DNA of 64,000 nucleotides from Lepisosteus oculatus (GCF_040954835.1 NW_027168298.1:310001-374000), one strand, 5' to 3'; positions 30,062 through 42,875 are shown, numbered from the stretch's first letter. The notes: generated by a model not told the origin, from the letters alone. Program-made: numbers and translations.

Positions 30062-30330
30062 ACTGAAAACCCACTGAAGCTAAGCAGGTGTGAGCCAGGT
30101 CAGTACCCGGATGAGGGTGAGCTACAGGGAAAAACAAAGCTTCCAGCTGGAAGCGGTGCTAATGGTGCCGGCGGTGGGGCGCTCACCCTGAGGTCTGTGC
30201 GGGTCCCAATGCCCCAGCATAGTGACGGAGACACTGTGTTGTAAAAGGGCGCTGTCTTTTGGATGAGATGTAAAACCGAGGTCACAGCGCTCTGTGGTCA
30301 TTAAAAATGACCACCAAAACCTTTGACAAA
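30062..30330 (+). mobile_element. 5S-derived SINE
   Basis: Head CTAAGCAGGTGTGAGCCAGG and CCCGGATGAGG are derived from the 5S gene. The body has GGGGCGCTCACCCTGAGG, TAGTGACGGAGACACTG, GGCGCTGTCTTTTGG and a tail GTGGTCATTAAAAATGACCAC. It lies between tRNA-Gly and tRNA-Ile, same place as in copy 2. Confidence 0.85.
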
Positions 30331-30566
30331 AGCTCTTGGTAATTGATCGTCTTCAATAATGCTTCTCCTTTAGGTACATTTTAAATCAGCTGAAAAATTC
30401 TGTGAAATGGGGGGCACTTCAGGCCAGTGTAGGATTTGGGTTACAAGAACCATGAAACTGCATGAGAAAGCCCGTACACTGAATTACACGGCTTTCTATT
30501 CAAAGGAGGGCAAAAGAAATTCCCTGAGTTCGATTTTTTGCAGCACAGAGAGAGCCACTGTCGTGA

Positions 30567-30640
30567 GGCCGGTTAGCTCAGTTGGTTAGAGCATGGTGCT
30601 AATAACGCCAAAGTCACGGGTTCGTGCCCCTTACTGGCCA
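30567..30640 (+). tRNA. trnI-AAU: tRNA-Ile-AAU, copy 1
   Basis: 74-nt tRNA reading AUU/AUC: GGCCGGTTAGCTCAGTTGG, anticodon loop CTAATAA, 3' TGGCCA. The T loop is TTCGTGC instead of TTCGATC and the T stem has changes, so it may be impaired. Confidence 0.83.
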
Positions 30641-32233
30641 GGTCCTTTTCTACTCTCTTACCAAAGCTGTTAGGTTCCTTTCCGTGGTGAGAGGGGTTGT
30701 CATGCAACGCTGCCACATAGTGCCGACAGACAATTAAATGACAAAAATGAAGAGAGTTAAAGCAGCTGGAGAGGTTCTCTTACAACTTTTGAGCTGACAC
30801 AGTTTTGGAAAATAATTCCTTCACGCTGCAGTGTACCATATAGGCAGCCAAGAGTCTCCAAAACAAAACAGAATTGACAGTCATATAATGTCCATTAACC
30901 CCGGTTTTAAACGCAGCATCATGTCTGCCATCATAAGAATATGAGTCCAATATTTTAGAATATAGTCAGAATGACTTCTAACCTTAGCTGTGGTGTCTTT
31001 AATCCCTATTGCTCAATGCATGGTGTACGTACTGCATACATGTGTCTTGAGAATGAGGAATGGGCCCCTGAGACAGTCATTTGCCTGTTTCACAAATGAT
31101 CGTATTTTACTAGAGATTCTGTTTGGGATTCAGATGTGCATTCGGACAGCAATCCCTTTCAAGAAATGATATGTTCTGGATGAGGTCAAAGGTGCTAGAA
31201 CACTGTATTTAGGATGTGTTTGCAGTGATTGTGTGTCTCCTGCTTCAACGCAGTGATATATAGATGTGCTCCTGTAATTTATTGGTACATGCCCAGGGCA
31301 GTAAGTAGTCTGAGGATTTATTTCCAGACGGCATAGAACAGTGAAGCACTTCTACTTAAATTATTACATTATACACAATTTGAGTTCATTTTAAAAAGTA
31401 AAAGGTAATGAAAGGAATGCATTTTCATAAGAAAGATAATACCGATATGCATGTGATAATCTTCCTTATATCATGTAGTGCGTCATTTGGACACTTTGTG
31501 GGCTTGAAATACAAAGAAAATCATGTTCTATGGTACAAGATAAATACAAAACTTAATCATTTATTTTAATTAGATTTGTTTATAAAGCATAAGCAATCAT
31601 TTATTACATTAATATATGTGAAAATGACATTTTAGCACCATAATATTACATACAGGTCTCTAGCTTCAACACAGTGATATATATATATATGCTCAGTGAT
31701 TTATTGGTACATGCCCAGGGCAATAATCAGAATTAGTATTTATTTCCATACGGGCTACAGGTAATGTTGTGAAATACTTCAACACACTGGATCGCAGATT
31801 TAGACCCCCTGCACTCTTACTCCTTAAAAACCAAAGAAATGAAGATATGTAGCAATCACATTGTAACAGGGGTGACAGTGACTTAATGCTTATACTACTG
31901 GACTTCTGGTACCTTTAGGGTACGGTGTTCCCTGAAGGGCTCTCAAACCCCGCATTTCAGATGCCTAGCTGTATTGCTGATGTGTTGCACCTCAGAATCA
32001 CTTTTAAACCTTACCTCTGGTATCTTTAATCCCTATTGCTCAACGCATGGTGAAAGTATTGCATAAATGTGTCTGAAAATGAGCAATGGGCACCTGAGAG
32101 ACTCATTTGCCTGTTTCACAAATGATCATATTTGACTAGAGATTCTGTTTGGGATTCAGTTGTGCATTCTGACAGCAATCTCTTTCAAAAAATGATTTTA
32201 CCTTATCGCGGCTTTGCCCTTCTTGCCTTTTTG

Positions 32234-32311
32234 GACAATATCTCCATCTTGTGGTCGTTGTTGGTAATGTCTAGACAATATCTCCATCTTGTGGTCGTTG
32301 TTGGTAATGTT
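32234..32311. repeat. 40-bp tandem duplication
   Basis: Two adjacent copies beginning GACAATATCTCCATCTTGTG, starts 32234 and 32274. The same pair occurs at 36121-36198 within a second copy of the dispersed repeat. Confidence 0.85.
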
Positions 32312-35300
32312 TTCTTATGCCCTTTTTTTATTTCAATTCTCTATTAGATGATTCTAGAATCTCTACAATAGAGTTGAAAACATCAGTTTTATAGCAGACA
32401 ATATGACATTATTTATAGTCCAATTAGAAATTTATTACCCTGTTTTTAACATAATAACAAATTAAAACTAAGTTTGGAACACCAGGGAACATAAAAAATG
32501 ATTTTTAGGAAAACCATGAGGTTCTCTGTGTCCGATGCCTGCAAGGGGAGAAAGCTAGAATCCTTTGATTTTTCCAAATTTGAAAATAAACATCATATAA
32601 CAACAGCTTTCATTCCTAGGAGTGAAAAACAACCATTTTTGAAGACATATTAGTTTCTAAAACACTACAATAAAGTTAAAAACATCCATTTTATATTACA
32701 TTATTTTTTGTGAAATAATTAAATTGGCTTATTTCTCTCGCATTAAATTGGCTACAAATGCAAGAATTCAACCAGATATTCTTGTAAAATGTATAATGTT
32801 GCATTGCAGTTAGTTAATGTAGTTAGTCCATAGTCAGCAATCTAAACTTTATTGTTAAGCTTTAATGATTGATGTTGTACCAGTAACCTTTAGAAATACT
32901 ATAGTACTTCACAAATGCTTTGTGTGTTTGGAAACCTTTTGAGTAAAAGCCTTATAAAAATAGGTTTAGTTTTTACAGGACATCACAAAGAAATAGGATG
33001 GTATAATTCTTATAATTGCTTAGTGATTGTATTTGGAAGATTATGCACTAAACAGACTTCAGGAATGCCAGTGGATCATTGTGCTATTTGGAATTATTCC
33101 AAAAATCAAGTGACCTCTTTGCTGTAGTATTTTTAGTATTATTTATTTAGTATTAATAAAGAATAGATTTATTAAAGTCGTGCGATGTGCAAGCGGGATA
33201 TGTAAAATAATTTAAAATAAAGTTTTTTATTATTGTTATAGAGAAACATGATCAGATTTTCCCTGGTTCAGAAAAAAAACGATTAAAATCTGTAATCTTT
33301 CCACTTGTATGTCATCAGACATTAACGAGTACAACCCCCCTCTCTGCCGGAGTGCTGGCTGTGACGAATTAAACCAATTTCACAGGTGTTTTCAAAGTAG
33401 GAAGTACAGTGTTAACTAGTAGATGGCCTCCTCAATGAAATCGCTTCAACATGCTAATGCGTTGGTGTAACAGTCCGGGCGTGGCAAGCTTCCAATGTCA
33501 ACTCGACTCGATTGGAAGACAATGAACGTATTTTAGCCCTAAATGAATTAATAGCAAACATGGTTTACATAAAAGACATTTTTCCAAGAAAGTTTATAAT
33601 AATACAATCTATAGTTGAAATCTGAGCCTAAATATAAAGAAAAAAGCATTTTCAGAGAGCAATCACGCTGTGTTTATGTAGAAAAAGCGATTAGGTTTAT
33701 GAGCAATCTAATTACCTATTCGCTTAAAACGCTATATAAAATAAAGTTTATTTAAAGATGAATGATAAGTGTCGCAGTTTTAATAATTTTCGTAGTAGGG
33801 CTTGGACAGATTCCAAGTGCATTTTTGCAATTTACGTTGCATTGTCCAATGTGATGTTGTAATACAGTTTAGAATACAGTAAGTCTAAACTGTATCAGCT
33901 TTATTTATGGGTTGCAATTTAGAAAAAGTCAAAAACCGCACTCAAAATCCAATTTAGAGCTTTCTGGCAAGAGGAGACACCCAAATTATAATGTAACATG
34001 CCACTGTTTGTGCATGAACAAAGTTATACTGCAATTTTCCTTAGATACGCGATTAAAAAAAATAATTTTTTTGAATCCCCGGCCAAACACATTCCATAAG
34101 AATCAGCGCTTTTATACAGTATATCGCCTTTAAACACGCGTTTACGATTTAAATCAAAACTCGATTCAAATCAATATAAATGTTTATTTTGTAACGCATA
34201 GGTGACTATTCATTGTTATTAAAAAGACGTAAATTCGATCATGTTGTGATATTTAGAAATATAAATTTGTTTTGATGCGAGTGAGGTTTTATTTAATCTC
34301 TGACCAAGGGAAATGTTTCATTTTTTCAAAGAAATGTTTGTTAAAAATTAAAGTCATAGTTCCATGAGATTCAACCACAGACCATGTGACATAGGAGTCA
34401 GGAACCTAACCCACAGCACCACCAGCGCAGTCACATGCTGAGGGCTGAAAAAGCACTACAGAAACATTATCGACTATAAAATAATGTAATTAGGCACAGA
34501 AGAAGTTTACAGCACAGTACAATAATAAATGCTGACCATGACTTTAGAAGCATACATTACCTTACACTCAATTTAAACACAAGCTGTCTTTAGCCCTCTA
34601 AGCTGGTTCATACAGAAATGTAGAGAACCAGGCTCAGAACACACAGCTTCATTAGCGAATACATATGCAGAACAACTAGAGAAGATGTTTTACAGAGGAT
34701 GGATTTTTAGAAACATCCCATCAGTGACATCACTGAAGTCAACTCCTAGGTAACTGTCGTGTGGATAGTTTCACAAGAATCAGACAAAGGTTTAAGCATC
34801 GCTTATTTTAGATAAAACTGCAAAAAAACAACAACAACCCATAATGTACTTCTTTGCGGCTCTGTTTGCCCAAATCATATATTCACAACGTGAAATTAGA
34901 AAATAGTATTACGTAACCAAAAACCGCAATATGGAAACAGAACCTGTGTAATTGTTGACAGATGATGTACTCGTAACATTTTTACAAGACGAACTACAAC
35001 ATTTAAAAAATGACTTGTATGTACTTGATATCTCTAATCAATCCACTGCACTGCATTAAAACAAAACAAAAACTAAAACGCCCTGGGCATACCGTTTCGC
35101 GCTTCTCATCAGTTGCTCAAAAGCAATTTGACCGTATGAAATGCATAATATAAACCTAGAAACATATACGTGAGGAGTATTTACGTAGTATCGGTGTCAA
35201 GACATACCTCTCAAATACTGTAAATCAAGTTAAAAATATCTCAAGACCGATTCTGGTCATAATGAAACCATGTTTCGTGTATGTTTTCTTTAAAGTACCG

Positions 35301-35470
35301 AGACCAGCCATATACTGTATGTTTATGTTCCAAAATTAATATCGTTTATGGCCTTCACACGCGTTGCATTACGCTCCTATTCTTTTTATGCTCAGGCACT
35401 AAGATTTCCCTTCAGTGGTAAAATTCCATATAAATATTCAATACTTAAACGGGCACAGTTAAGACATTAA

Positions 35471-35501
<31 letters not shown>

Positions 35502-35510
35502 AACTGTATA
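35471..35510. repeat. Simple repeat (ATATAC)n
   Basis: Run of ATACAT hexamers, about 6-7 units. Confidence 0.9.
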
Positions 35511-36120
35511 CAGTACAGTTTGCATACGGTAATATGTTTATGTTCCTAAATCAATCTCTTTTATGAGCATGTGAAAGGCATGGTGAATCGATTCTCAAAA
35601 ATTACTGTACTTTGCATGATTGGAAAAAAATGCGTGATTGCGAAATGCTGTGGTGTTACTTTTACAAAGAAGGTCAGTGAAAAAAATAATGTGGACCAGG
35701 GCAATACTTTGAGTTTACAGCTTGTCCAAGGTCATTTATTATTAATACTATTAGTAATATCTTCATTAAAGACTTTGATGGCTACAGCTCAAACATGAGA
35801 AGTTGAGCTTTATTAGCTCCACCTTGCGGAAATTCCGGATACTATTATTTTGCTAGCGGTATTTACCGGTAACTCGCGGTATTTACCGGTAACTCGCGGT
35901 AGACTGCGTACAGCGTACCGGAAAATAATGCAGTATCGCCCGCACATTTTGAATGGCTGCATCTGTAGCAATCATATTGTAGCAGACACTCATTTGCCTG
36001 TTTCACAAATGATCATATTTTACTAGAGATTCTGTTTGGGATACGGATGTGCATTCTGACACCAATCTCTTACAAAAAATGATTTTACCTTATCGCGGCT
36101 TTGCCCTTCTTGCCTCTTTG

Positions 36121-36198
36121 GACAATATCTCCATCTTGTGGTCGTTGTTGGTAATGTCTAGACAATATCTCCATCTTGTGGTCGTTGTTGGTAATGTC
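36121..36198. repeat. 40-bp tandem duplication, second locus
   Basis: Same two-copy arrangement as at 32234; starts 36121 and 36161. Confidence 0.85.
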
Positions 36199-36205
36199 TT
36201 CTTAT

Positions 36206-36290
36206 AGATAGATACTTTATTGATCCCGTGAGGGAAATTGCAGTGCAACAGCAGCTTAACACACACAACACAGCCACAGTGTAACGAATT
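36206..36290 (-). mobile_element. LINE 3' tail fragment
   Basis: On the minus strand: AATTTCCCTCACGGGATCAATAAAGTATC followed in the genome by TATC units. A GGGATCAATAAAGTATCTAT tail of this sort is a common LINE/SINE 3' end in fish genomes. Too short to name the family. Confidence 0.45.
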
Positions 36291-37103
36291 ATATAATAAT
36301 AGTACAATACTGTATATATACTGTATATATATATATGAAACAGAAATAGAAACAGAAACAGGAATCGCTTACTCACCTGGAGAATCTCTGTAGGAATATA
36401 TAGCATTTATCAATGGAAATAAAAGCTGCTTTAATACAGTGCATGTTCAAACTCAAACCCTCAGCTGCTGTTCTTGTTTGTTTTGGGACAAATTGCAACT
36501 GAGCATCGCATGAGCCGTTACGTACCCTTATCTGTTTGGCAATTTCAAGGGAGGAGTTAGGTCAGAATGGGTAGGCTGCAAAACAACAAGTAAAGATTTA
36601 TTCCAAGATGAAACATTGTGGCGGTTTTCTTATCTTTTCAGCATGGACTCAACTTTTACGTGTTCCTTATATGCTATATATGTATATATTAGCACCAATG
36701 TCGTTCTTAAAAACTAACATGAAATTGTCAGGGACATTCAGCTATATACAAAGACGAGACAGACAAAGTAATAATTCTGTATTAACGTGGCCTACATATT
36801 GACGCAATGATCGAACTAACTGACATGTTCTGATTCAGATCCCCTGCAGTTCATGCCAATTAGAACAATAGCAATGCTGAGTCCTCCCCACCCTACTGAG
36901 CACAAATTCAGCTGCTCTCCAGTTCTGTTCTGCATGTTTTTTCATTGCAATTGAGCTCGGAGCTGGAGATGATCTCCATACAGTTCTGTGTTAACTAGCC
37001 CGCACTTGCGTGCTAATTTACAGGTTGTGGCAGATGATTTTCTATAGTTCATATACATGACGGCAACCTGTTACCGAGGAACCTGAGAGGTTTAAAAGCC
37101 TCA

Positions 37104-37176
37104 CGAGCCAGGCAGGACTCGAACCTACAATCTTCTGATCCGAAGTCAGACGCGTTATCCATTACGCCACTGGCCC
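37104..37176 (-). tRNA. trnR-UCG: tRNA-Arg-UCG, copy 1
   Basis: 73-nt tRNA: GGGCCAGTGGCGTAATGGAT start, anticodon loop CTTCGGA (UCG, reading CGA/CGG), T arm GTAGGTTCGAGTCCTGC, 3' GGCTCG. The body matches the Arg-ACG gene at 52766; the wobble base differs. Confidence 0.9.
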
Positions 37177-37459
37177 ATAGAACATGCGCTTGCACTCCAC
37201 CACAGAGAGCTCTACACTGCTACTAGTAGTACACCTCCCCATCTAAATTTTCACAGCAAGAAACTTGTGTTTCCTACTATTTTTATCAGGTTTAAAATAT
37301 CATCTCCTTAAAACAGAAAAAGTGTTGATGTGTCGTGCTGAAATTCCGATTGATTTTGAATTCAAAGAAAAAACGTTTTCTTCCAAAACACTGTGAAATT
37401 GTCACATCTTGCAGACAATAGGTGTATTCCATGTTGAAAAGAGAAAAAAGAAAACAATG

Positions 37460-37605
37460 GAGCCTTTTACAGGTGTGAGGCTTCTTCAGGTGTGAGAAGA
37501 CCTCACGGCCGAAACGTTGTGTTTCCTTTCTTCTCTTTTCAGCATGCAATAAACCTATTACTTGTTCCTTTGCAGCCGAGGCATGCTGACATAGCTACCC
37601 AGCTG
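37460..37605 (+). repeat. Dispersed repeat of GAAACGTTGTG type
   Basis: Carries GGCCGAAACGTTGTG, TTCTCTTTTCAGCATG, AATAAACC and GCATGCTGACATAGC, a set that recurs at 38498-38605, weakly at 36605-36670, and in the second block (41116, 41995, 42985). It looks like a SINE-like or LINE-tail family common in fish; not identified further. Confidence 0.6.
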
Positions 37606-38052
37606 AACATCTTGCAGACTCTACAGTACTTCTCTCCTGTAGAAGTAAAGCAGGGCTTGCTGGGTGAGCTTTTGCTCCGGTAAATTAGGTCACGTGTCAT
37701 GTTAAATCACTTCTTCTAAACACAACATTTGCTGGTGCTAGCTTTCCCCATGAAAAGAGACATTTCCCTTACAGTACATGACATATCGTTTTTATTCTAT
37801 CAATAAGTATAGAAATTAAACAAAAGAAAAAATGTTGTCGCCAAAGAATGCACAGCTCTGTCGCCTTGGGGAGGTGTCAAGGGCATTGAGCTCCTTGGAC
37901 ATGAAAAGTGCCCGATAAATGCCATTTCTCATCATTTCTCTTGGCGTCAGTTCTGCTATTAAATGGGACGGAGGCAACGGGCTTAGAGAGCAGGTTAAGT
38001 GCACACCGAACGCAGATGTGTCCAAGTGTCTGTAAAAGCGCGGTGCTCCGCT

Positions 38053-38126
38053 GGCGCTGTTCCCTAGTGGCTTAAAGTGCCCGCCTAGTAAGCAGGCGAT
38101 CCTGGGTCTGAATACCAGCGGTGCCT
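38053..38126 (+). tRNA. tRNA-Thr-like (AGU), copy 1
   Basis: 74 nt with tRNA-Thr features: GGCGCTG...CGGTGCC acceptor, anticodon loop CTAGTAA (AGU) in a strong stem CCGC/GCAGG, T-arm region GGTCTGAATACC. The D arm (CCTAGTGGCTTAAAG) and T loop depart from consensus, so it may be a decayed Thr gene. Both duplicate copies are the same. Confidence 0.65.
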
Positions 38127-38369
38127 CTCTCCGTGTCTTGTTGTGCCGAATGTATCATTTCAGACAAACATGTACAGCTTGGTTCAGTTTAATGCAAGAA
38201 TTCATTTCCTTTCTGGAATAACTTGTTTTTGAAGAAATCCATACAGCTTGTGAAAGATGAAATCCATTTCTTGGTTGTCAGTGGAAAAAGATTGCCGGCT
38301 GCAAGAAGCGCAAGTGATTGTTTTCTTTGACCATAAACCTGCAAATGTAGGGAGCACAAGCGGCCGTCA

Positions 38370-38375
38370 GTCTCT

Positions 38376-38436
<61 letters not shown>

Positions 38437-38443
38437 AGGGACG
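38370..38443 (+). tRNA. trnN-GUU: tRNA-Asn-GUU
   Basis: 74-nt canonical tRNA-Asn: GTCTCTGTGGCGCAATCGG, anticodon loop CTGTTAA (GUU), T arm GGTGGTTCAAGCCCACC, 3' CAGGGACG. All stems pair. The same tRNA is the inferred primer of the LTR element at 22049. Confidence 0.95.
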
Positions 38444-39283
38444 CATGTCTCCGTTTTTCCAATGTAAACATCATCACCGCTAAAGAAGATGGCGCAGAAG
38501 GCTCCACAGTCGAAACGTTGTGCTTCTTTTCTTCTCTTTTCAGCATGGAGTAAACCTTTGCTTGATCGTTTGCAGCCTACGCATGCTGACACAGCTACCT
38601 TTCTCTTAACGCGCCTCAATCATTATTCACCAAAACCATCAGCAGAATGTGTCGCCTTTGTGGTGATGTCACTCCTCTGCTTCACAAATGTCCTTAGTGA
38701 CGGACCATTTCATTCTGCCATTTTTCCGGAGCGGTTATTGATTGCTCCATCATTTCCCTCATACTTTCCATCCCAAGATTGAAAAAAAAAAACAGAAACA
38801 GGCTGATAGGACGACAATCAAATTGCAAAAACTCATCAAAGCACTCGATAGAGTATTTGAATCCACAAGTAGCTACGAGCAACTTTGTCCTGGCTTGCAT
38901 GAAAGTCGGAAAATGTCAAAAAGAAAAAGATGGTGGCTTTTTCATATCTGTTCTTTTATTTTTAGTTCGTTGGCTCTTCTGTCCATTGTCCTCCTGCCTG
39001 GCTCTTGACCTGTGACTGTCTGAACGCACACATTAGACTTTCAGGCGGGGGATTTGTCCTGAGCCTCTGTGAAAGACCCACCCACCCCCATAAATAACTG
39101 CTCTAGAAACACATGAATGCAAAACTAAACCACAGCTTAAAGAGGAGCTCCAACTCAGTGCCATACTAATGTAAACGAAGTAATACTAAGACATGTTCTT
39201 ATGGATTTGTCTTACCTTGAGATATGTAATTGGATTTCAGGATTAACTTCCTCATTCAATGTACTGGTGATTCTTTGCCTGGT
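38444..39283. other. Spacer, no gene seen
   Basis: A GAAACGTTGTG-type repeat at about 38498-38605, then unremarkable DNA with short open frames only (also present at 42926-43632). Confidence 0.55.
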
Positions 39284-39370
39284 CAGTACCTGGGTGGGAG
39301 ACCTCCAGCGAACAATTAAGCTTGCTGCTGGAAGTGGTGTTAAGAGACTCTTAGGATCTTCCAGAGGTGT
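39284..39370 (+). mobile_element. 5S-derived SINE fragment
   Basis: Short piece with GGTCAGTACCTGGGTGGGAG and GCTGCTGGAAGTGGTGTTA, the 5S-like head and the start of the body. Truncated on both sides. Confidence 0.65.
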
Positions 39371-39979
39371 CTGTCCAATAGCACTAGTTGCCTTAGAGCT
39401 GGCTCAAACATTGCTCAAGAGTCTACCTTTCACAGATGCGCGAAGATGAATGATGGGGGTGCACGCTTCAAGGAGCCTTCCAACTGTAGGGACCGATTAG
39501 AGACGATCCGTAGCATGTGTTCATTTCCATATACGCCCCGTGTCTCAACGGTAGGACAGAGTCAAATACTGCCTCGACACGTAACAGCGTTATATTAAAC
39601 CGCAGGACTTGAGGGCTGTTTTGTTTGAATGTTCAAGGCATTGGTAAGAGCGTAGGTCAAGGGCCATTGGTGCATCTCCTGTAACTGGAGTAAAAATGCT
39701 ATTCAAAGTGCAGTGACTAAAATCGTCGTCCAGATGTCTCTGTTGTTGATTGCTTTCTGTCTAAGAACGTTCTGTTTTCATGTCCGAACGGGGAGACTTT
39801 ATCATTCCAACTTGAAGCCACCCTTAAGTCCTCTGAGGTGTGTGTGTGTGTGCTTGCACGTATGGCGTAAAAGGTTTCTTAAACGGAGAGCGAACTTGAA
39901 AAAAGTTGCCTCCGCTGCCGCCGCCGCCTCGCACTCCCTGTTCGATTGTAGCAAGAAGGCAGCGGCCGCGGCGCTTGCT
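39371..39979 (+). repeat. tRNA-Ser 5' leader block
   Basis: Shared upstream DNA of the tRNA-Ser genes. Landmarks in order: GGTGCACGCTTCAAGG, CGTAACAGCGTTAT, ACGGGGAGACTTTATCATTC, CTCTGAGG, AACGGAGAGCGA, and a GC-rich triplet stretch just before the gene. Equivalent blocks precede 27428, 28899, 47935, 51729, 55888 and 57370. Confidence 0.8.
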
Positions 39980-40061
39980 GTAGTCGTGGCCGAGAGGTTA
40001 AGGTGACGGACTTGAAATCCGTTGGGGTCTCCCCGCGCAGGTTCAAATCCTGCCGACTACG
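39980..40061 (+). tRNA. trnS-UGA: tRNA-Ser-UGA, copy 2
   Basis: 82-nt class II tRNA: GTAGTCGTGGCCGAGAGGTT, anticodon loop CTTGAAA (UGA), variable arm GGGGTCTCCCC, T arm CAGGTTCAAATCCTG, 3' GACTACG. Stems pair; likely functional. Confidence 0.92.
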
Positions 40062-40827
40062 GCGTCCTTTGCATTTGGTTGCGTGCGTGCGTGTAAAAGG
40101 ACCGGCGCCGTTTCGTTTTCACTGGGACCTTTAACACTCTAAATCGCCTGGACCCACAGCCTGTGAAATCGATTCTTCAGCACCCACGATGGACGCTTTG
40201 CCGCTGGACACAGAGAACGATGCTTTTCTGCAACGAGCTTTCCAGCTGAATTTTCTCGGCAGCTCCGTACTGAACCTGTTCTCCATTGCAACATAGCGGA
40301 GGCTCGTCACGTCTATAGCAAGGCTGTGTAGGACCGCATACGCCACAGTGACTTGTACACAGACCACATGAAAGGCAAGCAAAATACACTTTTAAAATTC
40401 CAAAGACTCACAAGGTCAGAGAAACAGCGATGACCTGAACAGATCTGTTACAGAAGTCTAGGTTGACCTTTTTAGAGCTGTAATTGCATTTTTGTTTAAT
40501 AGAAGATCAAATCTACTCGCATGTACCAGCACCTTACAGTTTATTGATGTTAATTCTGTTTAAGTAATAAGATTGCTAACGATGTTGGACTTTAGCCGGT
40601 GTTTTTTAGAACAAATTGCTTACACTTCTGTAAGGAATACGCAGTACGTGCCTTTGTCAGTCATTGCTCACCATACCTGTAACTTTCTTATCTAACTCAC
40701 TTCCTCAAATGGTGAAGGTCCACAAACATAAATGAAAAAAAAAACCCTTGTTGTAGATGAGGTGCACAAAAAAGCAGCCCCTGATAGTGTATAACACATT
40801 TATACTATTGCAGAGACACATGTAACA
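40062..40827. other. Spacer, no gene seen
   Basis: Downstream DNA of the tRNA-Ser gene and AT-rich sequence. No RNA or protein gene that I can support. Confidence 0.55.
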
Positions 40828-41612
40828 TATATATACTGTATATATGAAACAGAAATAGAAACAGAAACAGGAATCGCTTACTCACCTGGAGAATCTCTGT
40901 AGGAATATCTAGCATTTATCAATGGAAATAAAAGCTGCTTTAATACAGTGCATGTTCAAACTCAAACCCTCAGCTGCTGTTCTTGTTTGTTTTGGGACAA
41001 ATTGCAACTGAGCATCGCATGAGCCGTTACGTACCCTTATCTGTTAGGGAATTTCAAGGGAGGAGTTAGGTCAGAATGGGTAGGCTGCAAAACAACAAGT
41101 AAAGATTTATTCCAAGATGAAACGTTGTGGCGGTTTTCTTATCCTTTCAGCATGGACTAAACTTTTACGTGTTCCTTATATACTATATATGTATATATTA
41201 GCACCAATGTCGTTCTTAAAAACTAACATGAAATTGTCAGGGACATTCAGCTATATACAAAGACGAGACAGACAAAGTAATAATTCTGTATTAACGTGGC
41301 CTACATACTGACGCAATGATCAAACTGACTGACATGTTCTGATTCAGATCCCCTGCAGTTCATGCCAATTAGAACAATAGCAATGCTGAGTCCTCCCCAC
41401 CCTACTGAGCACAAATTCATCTGCTCTCCAGTTCTGTTCTGCATGTTTTTTCATTGCAATTGAGCTCGGAGCTGGAGATGATCTCCATACAGTTCTGTGT
41501 TCACCAGCCCGCACTTGCGTGCTAATTTACGGGTTGTGGCAAATGCTTTTCTATAGTTCATATACATGACGGCAACCTGTTACCTAGGAACCTGAGAGGT
41601 TTAAAAGCCTCA

Positions 41613-41685
41613 CGAGCCAGGCAGGACTCGAACTTCCAATCTTCTGATCCGAAGTCAGACGCGTTATCCATTACGCCACTGGCCC
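41613..41685 (-). tRNA. trnR-UCG: tRNA-Arg-UCG, copy 2
   Basis: Same as the gene at 37104 except in the T arm (TTGGAAGTTCGAGTCC in place of TTGTAGGTTCGAGTCC), which alters the T stem and B box. Confidence 0.85.
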
Positions 41686-42560
41686 ATAGAACATGCGCTT
41701 GCACTCCACCACAGAGAGCTCTACACTGCTACTAGTAGTACACTTCCCCATCTAAATTTTCACAGCAAGAAACTTGTGTTTCCTACTATTTTTGTCAGGT
41801 TTAAAATATCATCTCCTTAAAACAGAAAAAGTGTTGATGTGTTGTGCTGAAATTCCGATTGATTTTGAATTCAAAGAAAAAAGGTTTTCTTCCAAAACAC
41901 CATGAAATTGTCACATCTTGCAGACAATAGGTGTATTCCATGTTGAAAAGAGAAGAAAGAAAACCATGGAGCCTTTTACAGGTGTGAGGCTTCTTCAGGT
42001 GTGAGAAGACCTCACAGTCGAAACGCTGTGTTTCCGTTCTTCTCTTTTCAGCATGCAATAAACCTAGTACTTGTTCCTTTGCAGCCGAGGCATGCTGACG
42101 TAGCTACCCAGCTGAACATCTTGCAGACTCTACAGTACTTCTCTCCTGTAGAAGTAAAGCAGGGCTTGCTGGGTGAGCTTTTGCTCCGGTAAATTAGGTC
42201 ACGTGTCATGTTAAATCACTTCTTCTAAACACAACATTTGCTGGTGCTAGCTTTCCCCATGAAAAGAGACATTTCCCTTACAGTACATGACATATCGTTT
42301 TTATTCTATCAATAAGTATAGAAATTAAACAAAAGAAAAAATGGTGTCGCCAAAGAATGCACAGCTCTGTCGCCTTGGGGAGGTGTCAAGGGCATGAGCT
42401 CCTTGGACATGAAAAGTGCCCGATAAATGCCATTTCTCATCATTTCTCTTGGCGTCAGTTCTGCTATTAAATGGGACGGAGGCAACGGGCTCAGAGAGCA
42501 GGTTAAGTGCACACCGAACGCAGATGTGTCCAAGTGTCTGTAAAAGCGCGGTGCTCCGCT

Positions 42561-42634
42561 GGCGCTGTTCCCTAGTGGCTTAAAGTGCCCGCCTAGTAAG
42601 CAGGCGATCCTGGGTCTGAATACCAGCGGTGCCT
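42561..42634 (+). tRNA. tRNA-Thr-like (AGU), copy 2
   Basis: Identical in sequence to the copy at 38053, with the same odd D arm and T loop. Confidence 0.65.
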
Positions 42635-42875
42635 CTCTCCGTGTCTTGTTGTGCCGAATGTATCATTTCAGACAAACATGTACAGCTTGGTTCAGTTTAA
42701 TGCAAGAATTCATTTCCTTTCTGGAATAACTTGTTTTTGAAGAAATCCATACAGCTTGTGAAAGATGAAATCCATTTCTTGGTTGTCAGTGGAAAAAGAT
42801 TGCCGGCTGCAAGAAGCGCAAGTGATTGTTTTCTTTGACCATAAACCTGCAAATGTAGGGTGCACAAAAGACTGT

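Larger units (their letters stand above)
24806..30990. repeat. tRNA-cluster block, copy 1
   Basis: Corresponds piecewise to 52886-58365 (copy 2) with high identity. Shared order: Gln relic, Thr, Ser-GCU, U4-like relic, Ser-UGA, octamer hairpin, a second Ser, Gly-GCC, 5S SINE, Ile. Copy 1 lacks the segment matching 55190-55550 and has, at 28981-29702, a segment that in the other half of the window follows the tRNA-Ser relic at 51729. Copy 1 is therefore a mosaic. Confidence 0.85.
30641..36205. other. AT-rich stretch without recognisable genes
   Basis: About 5.5 kb of AT-rich DNA with no convincing protein or RNA gene on either strand; the open frames are short and show no domain. It holds copies of a dispersed repeat marked by GCCTGTTTCACAAATGATC and GTACATGCCCAGGGCA (30975-31570, 31960-32345, 35980-36200), the two 40-bp duplications, a simple repeat at 35471-35510 and a 23-bp tandem pair GCGGTATTTACCGGTAACTC at about 35857-35900. 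Confidence 0.6.
36312..39144. repeat. tRNA-Arg/Thr/Asn block, copy 1
   Basis: About 2.8 kb duplicated at 40828-43632 with high identity. Contents: tRNA-Arg-UCG (-), a Thr-like tRNA (+), tRNA-Asn (+), and three copies of a GAAACGTTGTG-type repeat. The two copies differ mainly at the tRNA-Asn gene. Besides these I see no gene in it. Confidence 0.9.

Noticed and set aside
34340-34440. Possible tRNA-derived SINE head on the minus strand (GGTTGAATCTC-like B box)
   Set aside because: No A box at the right distance and no second copy in the window; too weak.
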